Positions 1 to 9,625 of a stretch of DNA of 64,000 nucleotides are shown here, one piece after another. Source of the DNA: Bartonella australis AUST/NH1 (GTDB lineage Bacteria; Pseudomonadota; Alphaproteobacteria; Rhizobiales; Rhizobiaceae); NCBI RefSeq assembly GCF_000341355.1, contig NC_020300.1:186001-250000 (forward strand), in the 5' to 3' direction. Below the pieces are notes generated by a model. The model searched no databases. It had not been told where the DNA came from and worked only from the letters and a program-made list of their open reading frames with translations. How positions within the stretch are numbered: position 1 is the first letter of the stretch; every line of letters starts with the position of its first letter. A program made the translations under genes and the position numbers.

Positions 1-202
1 GAAAGACGCGAAAAAACAGATTGAGGAATCCACCTTCATACAAAAAGATCTTCATCTCAACCAATTTATTTGTTTGAAGGAAAGGGAGTGGTTCATCTGA
101 GGACACCCGAAACCCTTCTCTTCACGATTCCTAAAGCGCTATCGCAAAAAACTAAGGGCACTGTACCTAAAAATAACGAAAACGCAATTCGCTTAGTAAG
201 GT

Positions 203-299
203 AGGAGGCTGACATAGTGACCCGCATAAAACTCGTTAGGGCTGCTTCTTTCCAGATCTGACCCGGTTGGCGAGCAATCCGTCCACCACCAACCTCCCG
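203..299 (-). ncRNA. ffs: Signal recognition particle 4.5S RNA
   Basis: On the minus strand this stretch holds the conserved SRP RNA apical domain: GGTCAGATCTGG followed by AAGAAGCAGCC, the asymmetric loop and tetraloop region bound by Ffh. The 5' end (GGGAGG, at 298-293) pairs with the 3' end (CCTCC, at 208-204), closing one long hairpin of about 97 nt, the usual size of the bacterial short SRP RNA. A plausible promoter lies just upstream on the minus strand (TTGATT, then AATATA about 17 nt later, around 305-330). The RNA works with Ffh and FtsY in co-translational membrane targeting. The exact ends are estimated from the pairing. Confidence 0.92.
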
Positions 300-300
300 A

Positions 301-1174
301 TCTTATATTGTCGATTTAAAATGAAAAATCAAGCTAAGAAACAAACAACATCAAAATACCCACAACGCTCCCATTGACCTTGATCGCGAAAATTCTAGAC
401 TACTAATTTCACTGAATATTTACATAAAATAGGATTAAAGGCTCAGAATTTTATCAATTATAATCTCCTGTGTCACAGTCTTTTCCAGCGATCTTTCATC
501 AGCGAAGTTTCGGAGTTTGTGTTTTCCGTATTGAAGGGGGGCGCATATAGACGATGTAACGCCCTTAGAGGCAAAGACATCGCCTTTTAATTATTATATT
601 ATTTTGCTTAGACACATTAAGAGTAAGTACTGATTCTTTTAGGCCGATGGCTAAAATAAATTATATTCCATATGTGATGAGCATGGCAACGGCTTTTGTA
701 TCAGAAATCGGTTCTCTGGTTTCTCAAAGAGCTGTTTTCGTCTGCTATGATGGAATGGATATAATTTGATAAAGATAACATTATGGGTTGTTTTTCTTTT
801 TTCATTGGCTTTCGTTCCAATAGCGTTTTTTATAGCAGATACTTGCAAGGTTTATCGCTACAAATTTTATCACTGCAACCGCGCTAAACTTACTTCATAA
901 TCGTCAGGCTTATTAATGCTTCGTAGATTTATTTCGAATGCTACTTCAATTTTGTGGCTTATTGGACGAAGATCATAACGTTCAGAGGGTGGGCAGAGAG
1001 GGTAGCACCGAAGACATAACAAGACCAGCTCTCTTGCTTTTCCTTAAATTAAGCGTATTTTCAAAAATACTAGAAAGCGCGGCGTCTGTATTTAAAATAT
1101 ACTAAGACAAGTTGCACAAAATAAGCATCGTACTTTTTTCAGTAAAGAGATCTTACTGATTTTCAAGGATATTA
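301..1174. other. Intergenic region, no supported gene
   Basis: About 870 bases between the SRP RNA and the 3' end of kdsB. I see no gene. A 65-codon minus-strand open frame at 651-848 has no recognisable domain or ribosome binding site. Bases 1-202 also hold no clear gene. A short open frame ending at 100 on the plus strand could be the tail of something upstream, but 32 codons are too few to name it. Confidence 0.5.
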
Positions 1175-1906
1175 CTATGCTAAAATTTTGCGTACTTTAT
1201 CAAGATCACGTTGTGTATCAATTCCCAAGGGAATGGTATTAATTATCTCTACATCGATACGCATATTGTCTTCCAATGCACGTAACTGCTCAAGTTTTTC
1301 ACGTTGTTCTAAGCTAGATGGTTTAAGTGTTACGAACCGTTCAAGTGCTTCGCGTCGGTAGGCGTATAACCCTATATGATGGTAAAGGGGACCTGATCCA
1401 TAAGGTGCTGTTGCACGAGTAAAGTAAAGGGCTCGGAGACGATTTTTGGCAATCGGCGTCCCAATAATTTTGACTATATTTTGGTCTGTTTTTTCACTTT
1501 CTTCAGTTATTTTTGCCCCCAAAGTTGCAATATCAGTTAAGCTGTTTTCTAAAGGCCGCAAGGCATTAATGATTTCATCGGGGGTTATCGTCGGTAAGTC
1601 ACCTTGTACGTTTAAAATGGTATTGTAGTGCCGCTCGGGATCAACGCTATTTAAAGCTTCATAAATGCGATCAGTTCCTGATTGGTGATCAAGGCGCGTT
1701 ATGATGCATTTGTGCCCACGAGCTGTGACTGCTTCGGCGATTTTTTCATGATCTGTCGCAACGATAGTGGGCCCTAATGCAGCTTTTTCTGCTTGCTCAG
1801 CGACATGAACGATCATCGGCTTGCCAGCGATCTCGGCTAACGCTTTTTCTGGTAAGCGAGTCGAACCCATACGGGCCGGTATGAGAATGAGCGGCCTAAA
1901 AGTCAT
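1175..1906 (-). CDS. kdsB: 3-deoxy-manno-octulosonate cytidylyltransferase (CMP-KDO synthetase)
   Basis: Activates KDO with CTP to give CMP-KDO, the donor used by WaaA (also in this window) for the LPS inner core; cytoplasmic. The 243-residue protein opens with the nucleotidyltransferase signature ([13 protein letters not shown], about residues 9-21), has the QGDLP metal/nucleotide motif near residue 100 and ends with the DTQRDLDKV segment typical of KdsB. The open frame extends 12 codons further upstream, but the ATG at 1906 has GGAG seven bases ahead and fits the family start. It is divergent from the cytochrome c gene, an arrangement known in other Rhizobiales. Confidence 0.95.
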   Translation of the reverse strand: MTFRPLILIPARMGSTRLPEKALAEIAGKPMIVHVAEQAEKAALGPTIVATDHEKIAEAVTARGHKCIITRLDHQSGTDRIYEALNSVDPERHYNTILNVQGDLPTITPDEIINALRPLENSLTDIATLGAKITEESEKTDQNIVKIIGTPIAKNRLRALYFTRATAPYGSGPLYHHIGLYAYRREALERFVTLKPSSLEQREKLEQLRALEDNMRIDVEIINTIPLGIDTQRDLDKVRKILA

Positions 1907-2022
1907 AATAAGGCTCCAAATATTGTGTATGACGCGTCGCACAAATTATGATACTGTACATCGTAAATAAAACAAAGGTTTAAATTAGCGATAACGATAA
2001 AGATGTGAGCGTTTGAATTTTG

Positions 2023-2592
2023 ATGAATCGGTTTATGTTTGCCTGTTGCATTTGCGCTTGTATGTTTTTGCTGATCGTTTGGATGGTAGTTTCCATTATA
2101 GGCGATGTGCTGTATAATGATTATGTGCCGATTGATGTTTCTCGTCGCGCCGTAGACGGTGAGGCTCTTAAAGGTACACAACATATATCGCGTACTCCTC
2201 TATTATTGAGTGATCGCCTTCAACAAGGCGACCTTGAAAATGGTCGTAAGATTTTTAAGCAATGTGCTCTATGTCATACATCTGGACGTAATGGGGTCAA
2301 CCGTGTTGGCCCAACACTTTGGGGGGTTATTGATCGTCCCTTTGCAGCTGTAGAAGGCTTTTCTTATTCACGGGCATTACGCGAAAACTCTGATAAAAAA
2401 TGGAATTTTTTTATTTTAGATCGTTATATTCGGTCGCCGCGCACAACGATTCCAGGGACGACAATGTCTTTTCGCGGAATCAAAGATGATCAAGATCGCG
2501 CTGATCTTCTACTCTATTTACGCAGTTTGTCTGATGAGCCGGTCCCTTTGCCACTGAGTCCGTTGGAATATGAGGACAGCGAGAAAGATTAA
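2023..2592 (+). CDS. Membrane-anchored c-type cytochrome (CycM-like)
   Basis: A 189-residue protein with one hydrophobic N-terminal segment (about residues 4-28) that would act as an uncleaved anchor, then a periplasmic class I cytochrome c domain. The single heme-attachment motif is CALCH (about residue 85), and the distal methionine is probably in TTMSFRG near residue 150. Architecture and position next to kdsB match the CycM/cytochrome c552 family of rhizobia, which carries electrons between the bc1 complex and the terminal oxidase. A TTG lies directly before the ATG at 2023; I chose the ATG. The short acidic tail after the heme domain (EYEDSEKD) is not conserved as far as I know. Confidence 0.85.
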   Translation: MNRFMFACCICACMFLLIVWMVVSIIGDVLYNDYVPIDVSRRAVDGEALKGTQHISRTPLLLSDRLQQGDLENGRKIFKQCALCHTSGRNGVNRVGPTLWGVIDRPFAAVEGFSYSRALRENSDKKWNFFILDRYIRSPRTTIPGTTMSFRGIKDDQDRADLLLYLRSLSDEPVPLPLSPLEYEDSEKD

Positions 2593-2734
2593 TTTATGTG
2601 CTAATTTTGTTTCAAAATTACACGGGGTTGATTTTTATTTGGAATTTAGTTTTTATTAATTTAGCGAAAAAGTTATTATTGATTATCATTTGGGGTTAAG
2701 CGGTCGGGGCTTTATCAAAGGGTAAGGTAAAAGG

Positions 2735-3859
2735 ATGATAGCTTATATTTTGCGGCGTCTTTTGCTAATTATACCGACACTCATCGGCATTTTAACGGTG
2801 ACGTTTATTATCGTTCAGTTTACGCCGGGGGGCCCTGTTGAAAATATTATTGCCCAATTACAAGGAATGGGCGGCGACGCTGTAGGGAAGATAGCTGGTG
2901 GTAGCGGCGATTTTATGCCTCCTTCTGATTCTGCTTTTGATGGCGCTTATGCTGGATTATCTACCCGTGGGGATTCCAAATATCGTGGTGCACGAGGGCT
3001 AGATCCAGAATTTATTGCCGAACTTGAGCGGCAATTTGGTTTTGATAAACCACCTTTGGAACGTTATCTAACAATGCTTGGTAACTATTTGCGTTTTGAT
3101 TTTGGGGATTCTTATATGCAAGGCCGCTCAGTCGTCGAGCTTATTAAGGATGCTCTGCCTGTTTCTCTATCTCTCGGTTTTTGGCACTTACTGATTTCTT
3201 ATGCTATTTCCATACCGTTGGGAATCCGCAAAGCTATCAAGGAGGGATCTGTTTTTGATATATGGACAAGCGCAGTTATTGTTATCGGCTATGCGATTCC
3301 GAATTTCCTTTTTGGTATTTTTTTAATAGTTTTTTTCGCTGGTGGGTCTTTTTTAAATTGGTTTCCGCTGAGCCATTTAACTTCTGATAATTTTGATCAA
3401 TTGTCATTTGGGCGCAAAATATTAGATTATTTTTACCATTTGATTTTGCCGTTGACGGCAATGATTATTTCTTCTTTTGCTACGACGACGTTATTGATGA
3501 AAAACTGCTTTCTGGAAGAAATTCGTCAGCAATATGTCGTTACAGCTCGTGCTAAGGGTCTAAGTGAGCACTCCATTCTTTATGGCCATATTTTTCGCAA
3601 CGCAATATTGATAATAATTGCTGGTTTTCCTGCGACTTTTATGGGATCATTTTTTAGTGGGTCTTTGCTGATTGAAATGTTGTATTCGCTAAATGGTATG
3701 GGACTTTTAAGTTATACGTCTATTGTTGACCGTGATTATTCTGTCGTATTTGCCACCCTTTATATTTTTTCGCTCATTGGCCTCGTTATTAGCCTTATAT
3801 CTGATATTGTTTATATGTTTGTTGACCCACGTATTGACTTTGATGAAAGGGATTTATGA
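2735..3859 (+). CDS. yejB: Peptide/microcin C-type ABC transporter permease YejB
   Basis: First gene of a three-gene ABC importer. The 374-residue protein starts with the DppB-type N-terminus (LRRLLLIIPTLIGILTVTF), has about six transmembrane segments and carries the permease EAA-type loop that contacts the ATPase (TARAKGLSEHSILYGHIFRNA, near residues 270-290). A long periplasmic loop after TM1 (residues 35-110) is typical of YejB rather than DppB. The stop overlaps the yejE start (ATGA). The 142-base gap upstream contains no binding-protein gene, which is unusual because YejA normally precedes YejB. Confidence 0.9.
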   Translation: MIAYILRRLLLIIPTLIGILTVTFIIVQFTPGGPVENIIAQLQGMGGDAVGKIAGGSGDFMPPSDSAFDGAYAGLSTRGDSKYRGARGLDPEFIAELERQFGFDKPPLERYLTMLGNYLRFDFGDSYMQGRSVVELIKDALPVSLSLGFWHLLISYAISIPLGIRKAIKEGSVFDIWTSAVIVIGYAIPNFLFGIFLIVFFAGGSFLNWFPLSHLTSDNFDQLSFGRKILDYFYHLILPLTAMIISSFATTTLLMKNCFLEEIRQQYVVTARAKGLSEHSILYGHIFRNAILIIIAGFPATFMGSFFSGSLLIEMLYSLNGMGLLSYTSIVDRDYSVVFATLYIFSLIGLVISLISDIVYMFVDPRIDFDERDL

Positions 3860-4998
3860 TGGAAAAGACAAGACACGATAGGCTTCGTGATTCTCAGATC
3901 CATAAACAGCCTTTTCTCTCTCCGTTGAACGCGCGCCGTTGGCATAATTTTAAACATAATCGTCGTGGTTGGTGGTCGTTATGGCTTTTTTTATTTTTAT
4001 GTTTATGCTCTTTTTCAGCGGAGTTCATTGCCAATGACCGCCCAATTATCGCCTCTTATAAAGGAGAATTATTATTCCCTGTTTTTTTTGATTATGCCGA
4101 TGAAAAATTTGGTGGAAATTTGGCCGTAGCAGATTTTCGTGATCCCTTAATTCAGAACGAAATCGCCCAACATGGTTGGGCATTATGGCCGCCGGTTCGT
4201 TATTCTTATAATACTATAGTAGGTAATAAAACTTTGGCGTTAGCGCCTCCTTTTTGGCTACAAAGTAAAGAGAAGCGTTGCGTTAATTATGCGCGAGGGA
4301 GTTCTGATACGGAGTGCACCATTAGCCGGTGGAATTGGCTTGGAACAGACGATATGACGCGTGATATTTTTGCACGGGTTTTATACGGCTTCCGATTATC
4401 GATAATTTTCAGTATTTTACTGACAGCTATTTCCGCTATCATTGGTGTTACAGCAGGAGCGGTTCAGGGTTATTGTGGCGGTTGGGTTGATTTAATTTTT
4501 CAGCGTTTAATTGAGATATGGTCTTCTGTACCGTCGCTTTATTTAGTTATTATAATGGCTTCTGTTTTTGCGCAGGGTTTTTGGGTATTATTGGGGATTA
4601 TGCTTCTTTTCCAATGGGTGGCGTTGGTTGGCGTGGTGCGCGCGGAATTTTTGCGCGCACGGAATTTTTCCTATATCACCGCTGCGCGTGCTTTAGGAAT
4701 CTCTAATAGCACTATTATGGTACGCCATTTATTGCCGAATGCTATGGTTGCTGCTTTAACCTATATGCCTTTTTTATTAACATCGGGGATTTCGTTATTA
4801 ACGTCGCTCGATTATTTAGGGTTTGGTCTCCCTCCCGGTTACGCCTCTTTGGGCGAATTGATGCGGCAGGCTACCTCTAATTTAAGTGCTCCTTGGATTG
4901 GTATTACAGGCTTCGTCGTCATTGCTCTCATGTTATCGCTGTTAGCATTTATTGGTGAGGCAGTGCGAGATGCTTTTGACCCGCGGAAGGCATTATAA
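3856..4998 (+). CDS. yejE: Peptide/microcin C-type ABC transporter permease YejE
   Basis: Second permease of the YejBEF importer, 380 residues. The N-terminus has the YejE pattern: a basic cytoplasmic segment with RRWHNFKHNRRGWWSL, one TM, then a large periplasmic insertion (about residues 60-165) before the DppC-like core with five more TM segments. The core includes the coupling loop ARALGISNSTIMVRHLLPNA near residue 290 and ends with EAVRDAFDPRK. Two ATG codons stand in tandem at 3856 and 3859; the first overlaps the yejB stop. The stop overlaps the yejF start (TAATG), so the three genes are translationally coupled. Confidence 0.9.
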   Translation: MMEKTRHDRLRDSQIHKQPFLSPLNARRWHNFKHNRRGWWSLWLFLFLCLCSFSAEFIANDRPIIASYKGELLFPVFFDYADEKFGGNLAVADFRDPLIQNEIAQHGWALWPPVRYSYNTIVGNKTLALAPPFWLQSKEKRCVNYARGSSDTECTISRWNWLGTDDMTRDIFARVLYGFRLSIIFSILLTAISAIIGVTAGAVQGYCGGWVDLIFQRLIEIWSSVPSLYLVIIMASVFAQGFWVLLGIMLLFQWVALVGVVRAEFLRARNFSYITAARALGISNSTIMVRHLLPNAMVAALTYMPFLLTSGISLLTSLDYLGFGLPPGYASLGELMRQATSNLSAPWIGITGFVVIALMLSLLAFIGEAVRDAFDPRKAL

Positions 4999-6608
4999 TG
5001 ACGGAGTTGCTTTCAGTTCGTGATCTTTCGATTACATTGTGCCAAGCAGAAGAAAAAAAATCTATAATTGAGAAAATTTCTTTTAATATTAAGAAGGGAG
5101 AAACGGTTGCCCTCGTAGGGGAATCAGGTTCAGGAAAATCAGTAACAGCGTTGTCTATTTTGCGATTATTGCCTTCTTCAAAAACGCTTTGTCAGTCAGG
5201 TGAAATTTTCTTTAATGATCAGGATTTGCTGAAGCAAAAAGAAGAAGCTTTGCGTAAAGTTCGTGGTAAAGACATTACTATGATTTTTCAGGAGCCGATG
5301 ATCTCCCTCAATCCTTTGCATAATGTGGAACGTCAGATAGGTGAAGTCCTCAAAATGCACTCAGATGCGCGTGGCGAACAGTTGCGCGCGCGTATCATTG
5401 ATTTGCTGATTCAAGTGGGAATTAGTGAACCACAAAAGCGTTTGGGCTCATTTCCTCACCAATTATCAGGTGGTCAGCGGCAACGAGTGATGATTGCGAT
5501 AGCGCTCGCTAATAGCCCACAATTATTGATCGCTGATGAGCCAACGACTGCGCTTGACGTGACTGTTCAAGCGAAAATCCTTGAGCTGCTGATACAGTTA
5601 AAAAAGAGTCGCAATATGTCGATGCTTTTCATCACCCATGATTTATCTATCGTGCGTCGCATTGCGGATCGTGTTTACATAATGAGGGGAGGAGAAATTG
5701 TTGAAAATGGGCCAGTAAACGAGCTTTTCGAAAGTCCTCAACATCCCTATACAAAGCAATTGTTAGCGGCAGAGCCTAAAGGGCATCCTCTTCGCGCTGA
5801 TAACAGCGCCCCTGTTTTGATAAGGGGTCAGAAAATACGCGTTTGGTTTCCTATTAAAAAAGGCTTATTTCGGCGAACAATCGGTTATGTGAAAGCTGTG
5901 CAGGATATCGATATTACAATTCGCGCTGGTCAAACGCTCGGTGTAGTAGGGGAATCAGGTTCAGGAAAAACGACATTAGGGCTTGCACTAGCGCGAATGC
6001 TTTCTTTTAAAGGCCAGATTTATTTTGATGGCACTGATATTAGCGATTTTAATTTTAGGAAAATGCGCCCTTTACGTCGTCATATCCAGATCGTTTTTCA
6101 AGATCCTTTTGGTTCGCTTTCACCGCGCATGTCTGTGGGAGAAATTATCGCTGAGGGGTTATCAGTCCATGAACCACAGCTTTCTTATGCTGAGCGCGAC
6201 GACCGTGTGATCGAATCTTTATGCGAGGTTAATCTTGATCCTGCCACCCGCTATCGTTACCCACATGAATTTTCTGGTGGACAGAGGCAGCGGATCGCTC
6301 TCGCGCGCGCAATCATTCTTAAGCCGCGGTTTCTCGTTCTTGATGAGCCGACGTCTTCCCTTGATGCACGCGCGCAGGCGCAAATTGTCGATCTCTTACG
6401 TCAGCTACAACAAAAATATCACCTAGGTTATCTTTTTGTTAGCCATGATCTAAAGATTGTTAAAGCACTTGCGCACGAAATTATCGTGATGCACAATGGA
6501 AAAATGGTTGAGCGTGGTTCCGCTGACCGTATTTTTTCCTGTCCTCAAAATTCTTACACACAAACTTTGATGGCTGCTGCGTTTACGCTGGAATCTGGCC
6601 GTTTATAG
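4998..6608 (+). CDS. yejF: Peptide ABC transporter fused dual ATPase YejF
   Basis: 536 residues with two complete ABC ATPase domains, the fused form (DppD plus DppF) typical of YejF. Domain 1 has Walker A GESGSGKS at 41-48, signature LSGGQRQR near 157 and Walker B LLIADEPTT. Domain 2 has Walker A GESGSGKT near 320, signature FSGGQRQR near 425 and Walker B FLVLDEPTS. Both carry the H-loop (THDLS, SHDLK). In enterobacteria YejABEF imports microcin C and peptides and adds to antimicrobial-peptide resistance; substrate here is inferred. The 3' end overlaps the convergent MoeB-like gene by 55 bases. Confidence 0.92.
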   Translation: MTELLSVRDLSITLCQAEEKKSIIEKISFNIKKGETVALVGESGSGKSVTALSILRLLPSSKTLCQSGEIFFNDQDLLKQKEEALRKVRGKDITMIFQEPMISLNPLHNVERQIGEVLKMHSDARGEQLRARIIDLLIQVGISEPQKRLGSFPHQLSGGQRQRVMIAIALANSPQLLIADEPTTALDVTVQAKILELLIQLKKSRNMSMLFITHDLSIVRRIADRVYIMRGGEIVENGPVNELFESPQHPYTKQLLAAEPKGHPLRADNSAPVLIRGQKIRVWFPIKKGLFRRTIGYVKAVQDIDITIRAGQTLGVVGESGSGKTTLGLALARMLSFKGQIYFDGTDISDFNFRKMRPLRRHIQIVFQDPFGSLSPRMSVGEIIAEGLSVHEPQLSYAERDDRVIESLCEVNLDPATRYRYPHEFSGGQRQRIALARAIILKPRFLVLDEPTSSLDARAQAQIVDLLRQLQQKYHLGYLFVSHDLKIVKALAHEIIVMHNGKMVERGSADRIFSCPQNSYTQTLMAAAFTLESGRL

Positions 6609-7342
6609 GAAATCACATTAAATTGTGCTGATAATCCGTTATAGAGGAGGATTTTACCTATCAAAGGCTCTCCAATATTTGTGATAAGTTTAATCGCTTC
6701 CATTGCTTGGAGTGTACCAATAACTCCGGGCAAAGCACTGATGATTCCGGCTTCAACACATGTAGGGATAACGCCGGCGGCGGGCGGATTAGGGAACAAA
6801 TCGCGATAATGGGGGTTATTGTCTTTATAGGGCATGAGAACTGTTAATGAACCCTCAAACCGGCTTACGGCACCGCTTATTAAAGGTTTAGCGCGTTGAA
6901 AAGAATGGTCAGCGAGAAGATAGCGTGTAGCAAAATTATCGCTTCCGTCAATAATAATATGGTAGGCGTCGATGAGTCTATCTATGTTAGTTTCGTCTAA
7001 ACGCAGGCTATATTTTTCAGTCATAACATGGGGGTTAATTGCTTTTATCGTGGATTCAGCGCTAGTGGTTTTTCGTTGATTAATTGCGCTTGTTCTGTGA
7101 ATGACTTGGCGTTGTAAATTGGAAAGCGAAACGATGTCGTCATCGACGATTCCGAGAGTTCCAACACCCGCTGCAGCAAGATAAGTTAAAACCGGTGCTC
7201 CAAGACCGCCTGCGCCGACAACAAGGACGCGAGCAGCTTTTAGCTTTTGTTGTCCTGTACCACCAATTTCAGGCAAAATAATATGGCGTGCATAGCGCTC
7301 AATTTCTTCTGTGCTTAATTTTGTATCAGCTTCTTGTGTCAT
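6554..7342 (-). CDS. MoeB/ThiF-family adenylyltransferase
   Basis: E1-like enzyme of 262 residues that would adenylate the C-terminal glycine of a ubiquitin-like sulfur carrier (MoaD or ThiS). Visible: ERYARHIILPEIG N-terminal helix, Rossmann motif VVGAGGLGAPV (about 41-51), the ND/RQ segment LSNLQRQVIH, DGSDNFATRYL, and the catalytic-cysteine loop IPTCVEAG near 190. The two zinc-binding CxxC pairs of classical E. coli MoeB are absent: the first region reads HYRDLFP and the C-terminus has a single Cys. There is no C-terminal rhodanese domain. MoeB versus ThiF cannot be decided because no moa or thi gene is nearby. Confidence 0.85.
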   Translation of the reverse strand: MTQEADTKLSTEEIERYARHIILPEIGGTGQQKLKAARVLVVGAGGLGAPVLTYLAAAGVGTLGIVDDDIVSLSNLQRQVIHRTSAINQRKTTSAESTIKAINPHVMTEKYSLRLDETNIDRLIDAYHIIIDGSDNFATRYLLADHSFQRAKPLISGAVSRFEGSLTVLMPYKDNNPHYRDLFPNPPAAGVIPTCVEAGIISALPGVIGTLQAMEAIKLITNIGEPLIGKILLYNGLSAQFNVISYKRPDSSVNAAAIKVCV

Positions 7343-7428
7343 AGGTTTTCTCTTGTCATGTCTGTTCGTTATTTAATAAGCTCATGGCTTATTGACAAAT
7401 TTGCTTTCGGTGATAGGAGATTTTATTC

Positions 7429-8367
7429 ATGAAAGTTGCCATTCAGATGGACCATATTTCGGAACTCAAAATTCGTGGGGATACTACGTTTTCTCTTATT
7501 TTGGAAGCACAAGAGCGTGGACATTGCCTTTTCCATTATACACCAGATTTTTTATCCATGCGCGACGGTCGTGTGATGGCACGCTTAGAACCGTTAACTG
7601 TGCGCGACGAAGAGGGATGCCATTATCAATTAGGCGAGTCTGTTTACACGGAGTTGACAGATATGGATGTGGTTCTTTTGCGCCAAGATCCGCCTTTTGA
7701 TATGAATTATATCACGACAACCCATTTTTTGGAACGCATTCATCCCAAGACGCTTGTAGTGAATGATCCGATATGGGTACGTAATAGTCCAGAAAAGATT
7801 TTTGTTACCGAATTTCCTGATTTGATGCCAGAAACATTGATTACAAAAGATGTTGAAGAAGTGAGGGCATTCAGAGCTGTATTCGGTGATATTATTATTA
7901 AACCACTCTACGGTAACGGAGGTACAGGGGTTTTTTACTTAAAACAGGACGATCATAACCTGTCATCACTTTTGGAATTGTTTGGACAAAATTACCGTGA
8001 GCCTTTTATTGTACAGCGCTATTTGAGCGCGGTGCGGCAAGGAGATAAACGGATTATTTTGCTTGATGGTGCGCTTGTAGGAGCGATTAATAGGGTTCCG
8101 GCGGAAACGGACATCCGCTCCAATATGCATGTTGGAGGCCGAGCAGAAAATATTAAACTGACAGAACGCGACCACGAAATCTGCGCGCGCATTGGCCCAA
8201 TTTTAAAGGAACGCGGTTTGCTTCTTGTTGGGATTGACGTAATCGGCGATTATATAACGGAAATTAATGTTACCTCTCCTACGGGAATTCGTGAAATTAA
8301 GCGTTTTGGCGGAGCGGATATAGCTTCTCTTTTCTGGGACGCTATTGAATTTAAGCGCCAAAATTAA
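7429..8367 (+). CDS. gshB: Glutathione synthetase
   Basis: Joins gamma-glutamylcysteine and glycine with ATP to give glutathione; cytosolic ATP-grasp enzyme. The 312-residue length and N-terminus ([10 protein letters not shown]) fit bacterial GshB. Recognisable pieces are [11 protein letters not shown] near 85-95, [12 protein letters not shown] near 115, the glycine-rich ATP loop [12 protein letters not shown] near 163, and the C-terminal substrate segment [12 protein letters not shown] near 285. A good ribosome binding site (ATAGGAGA) precedes the ATG. It stands alone between the divergent MoeB-like gene and the pst operon. Confidence 0.96.
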   Translation: MKVAIQMDHISELKIRGDTTFSLILEAQERGHCLFHYTPDFLSMRDGRVMARLEPLTVRDEEGCHYQLGESVYTELTDMDVVLLRQDPPFDMNYITTTHFLERIHPKTLVVNDPIWVRNSPEKIFVTEFPDLMPETLITKDVEEVRAFRAVFGDIIIKPLYGNGGTGVFYLKQDDHNLSSLLELFGQNYREPFIVQRYLSAVRQGDKRIILLDGALVGAINRVPAETDIRSNMHVGGRAENIKLTERDHEICARIGPILKERGLLLVGIDVIGDYITEINVTSPTGIREIKRFGGADIASLFWDAIEFKRQN

Positions 8368-8516
8368 GTTTGTTCAAGCTGATAACCGAAATATTATTGT
8401 GTCATAAAAATTATAAATGTCACTTTTTTGTTTCTTGTATTGCAGACGTCATTTAGAATCTAGGTTATTACAGTGGTAATGGCGTAGATATTAGTGCACA
8501 TTTGGGGAGTTTATAG

Positions 8517-9563
8517 ATGAGGAAAGTGTTATCAGTCGGAGTGGGGCTGGTTTTCGCTATTGCATTATCGGTTAATGCTGGCAATGCTCGTAATCAAATT
8601 CAAATTGCAGGTTCGTCCACAGTTTTACCTTATGAAAAAATCGTCGCCGAGATATTCGGAGAGATTTACCCTAATTTTAAGGTTCCTGTTATTGAATCAG
8701 GCGGTTCAGGCGCCGGTATCAAGGAGTTTTGCCGGGATGTTGGGGGAAATACGGTTGATATCGTTAATAGTTCGCGAGCGATGAAGCCAAGTGAGTTGCA
8801 GTCTTGTTTTAACGCTGGTGTAAAAGATATTGAAGAAATGCTCATTGGGTATGATGGTGTTGTTTTAGCGACGAACATCAATAGCCCTGATTGGAAATTG
8901 CAGCCGGAGGATGTTTATAAAGCGCTCGCTGCTCAAATTGTTATTGACGGGAAATTGCAGTTAAACAAAATTTCCAAGTGGAATGCGGTTAATAATACAC
9001 TTCCTGACTGGAGGATCACAGCTTATATTCCAGGTGAGAAGCACGGGACACGTGAGGTTTTTGAAGAAAAATTGCTAATTGCTGGTTGCAAGGCCAGTGG
9101 GGCGGTTGAGGCGATGAAAGCTTTGGAGATGGATGATAAGGCGATTCATGCTGCTTGTATTGCAGTACGTAAAGATGGAAGTGTTATTGATATTGATGGT
9201 GATTATTCTGAAACATTCGCGCGTCTCATTTCCGATAAAACGGGTATCGGTGTTTTTGGTTTGTCTTTTTATGAAAATAATGCTGATAAATTTAAAGCGG
9301 TGTACATTAGCGGCGTTGGCCCAAGCGCTGAGACAATTTCCAGAGGTGAATATCCGATTTCGCGTCCACTTTTTTTCTATGTTAAGAAAGCGCATTTAGG
9401 TGTTGTTCCAGGTTTGCAGGAATATATTGATTTTTTCCTTTCTGATCAAATGATTGGTCCAGATGGGCCATTAGCTGAATACGGCCTCGTTCCAGCTTCT
9501 GAGAAGGAACGGCAAGCGCAGCGTGCTGCTTTTTCTGCTGGAACAGTAATGACTTTGAAATAA
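8517..9563 (+). CDS. pstS: Phosphate ABC transporter, periplasmic phosphate-binding protein
   Basis: Captures inorganic phosphate in the periplasm for PstCA. The 348-residue precursor has a Sec signal peptide (MRKVLSVGVGLVFAIALSVNAGNA, cleavage near 24), the N-terminal phosphate loop IAGSSTVLPYEK, a second ligand region SGGSGAGIKEFC near 62, and PGEKHGTREVFEEK near 170, which lines the site in this alphaproteobacterial/Sphx-like branch of PstS. It is the first gene of pstSCAB-phoU, 50-60 bases ahead of pstC. The upstream gap holds scattered GTCAT/GTCAC words but no regular 11-base Pho box. Confidence 0.93.
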   Translation: MRKVLSVGVGLVFAIALSVNAGNARNQIQIAGSSTVLPYEKIVAEIFGEIYPNFKVPVIESGGSGAGIKEFCRDVGGNTVDIVNSSRAMKPSELQSCFNAGVKDIEEMLIGYDGVVLATNINSPDWKLQPEDVYKALAAQIVIDGKLQLNKISKWNAVNNTLPDWRITAYIPGEKHGTREVFEEKLLIAGCKASGAVEAMKALEMDDKAIHAACIAVRKDGSVIDIDGDYSETFARLISDKTGIGVFGLSFYENNADKFKAVYISGVGPSAETISRGEYPISRPLFFYVKKAHLGVVPGLQEYIDFFLSDQMIGPDGPLAEYGLVPASEKERQAQRAAFSAGTVMTLK

Positions 9564-9625
9564 CTCTCCGAATCTGCGGTACAAAATTCCTCTGTGTTAC
9601 TTTTTTATAAAAAGTGAAAGATAAT

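Noticed and set aside
1..100. Open frame reaching the left edge (ends at 100) as the tail of an upstream gene
   Set aside because: Only 32 codons, with no recognisable motif; cannot be told from chance.
651..848. 65-codon minus-strand open frame
   Set aside because: No domain, no ribosome binding site, in a non-coding stretch.
7392..7700. 102-codon frame overlapping the start of gshB
   Set aside because: It is a shadow of gshB in another frame; gshB is unmistakable.
8400..8453. TGTCAT / TGTCAC / CGTCAT words upstream of pstS as a Pho box
   Set aside because: Spacing is 18 and 29 bases; PhoB sites need 11-base direct repeats, so I did not annotate one.
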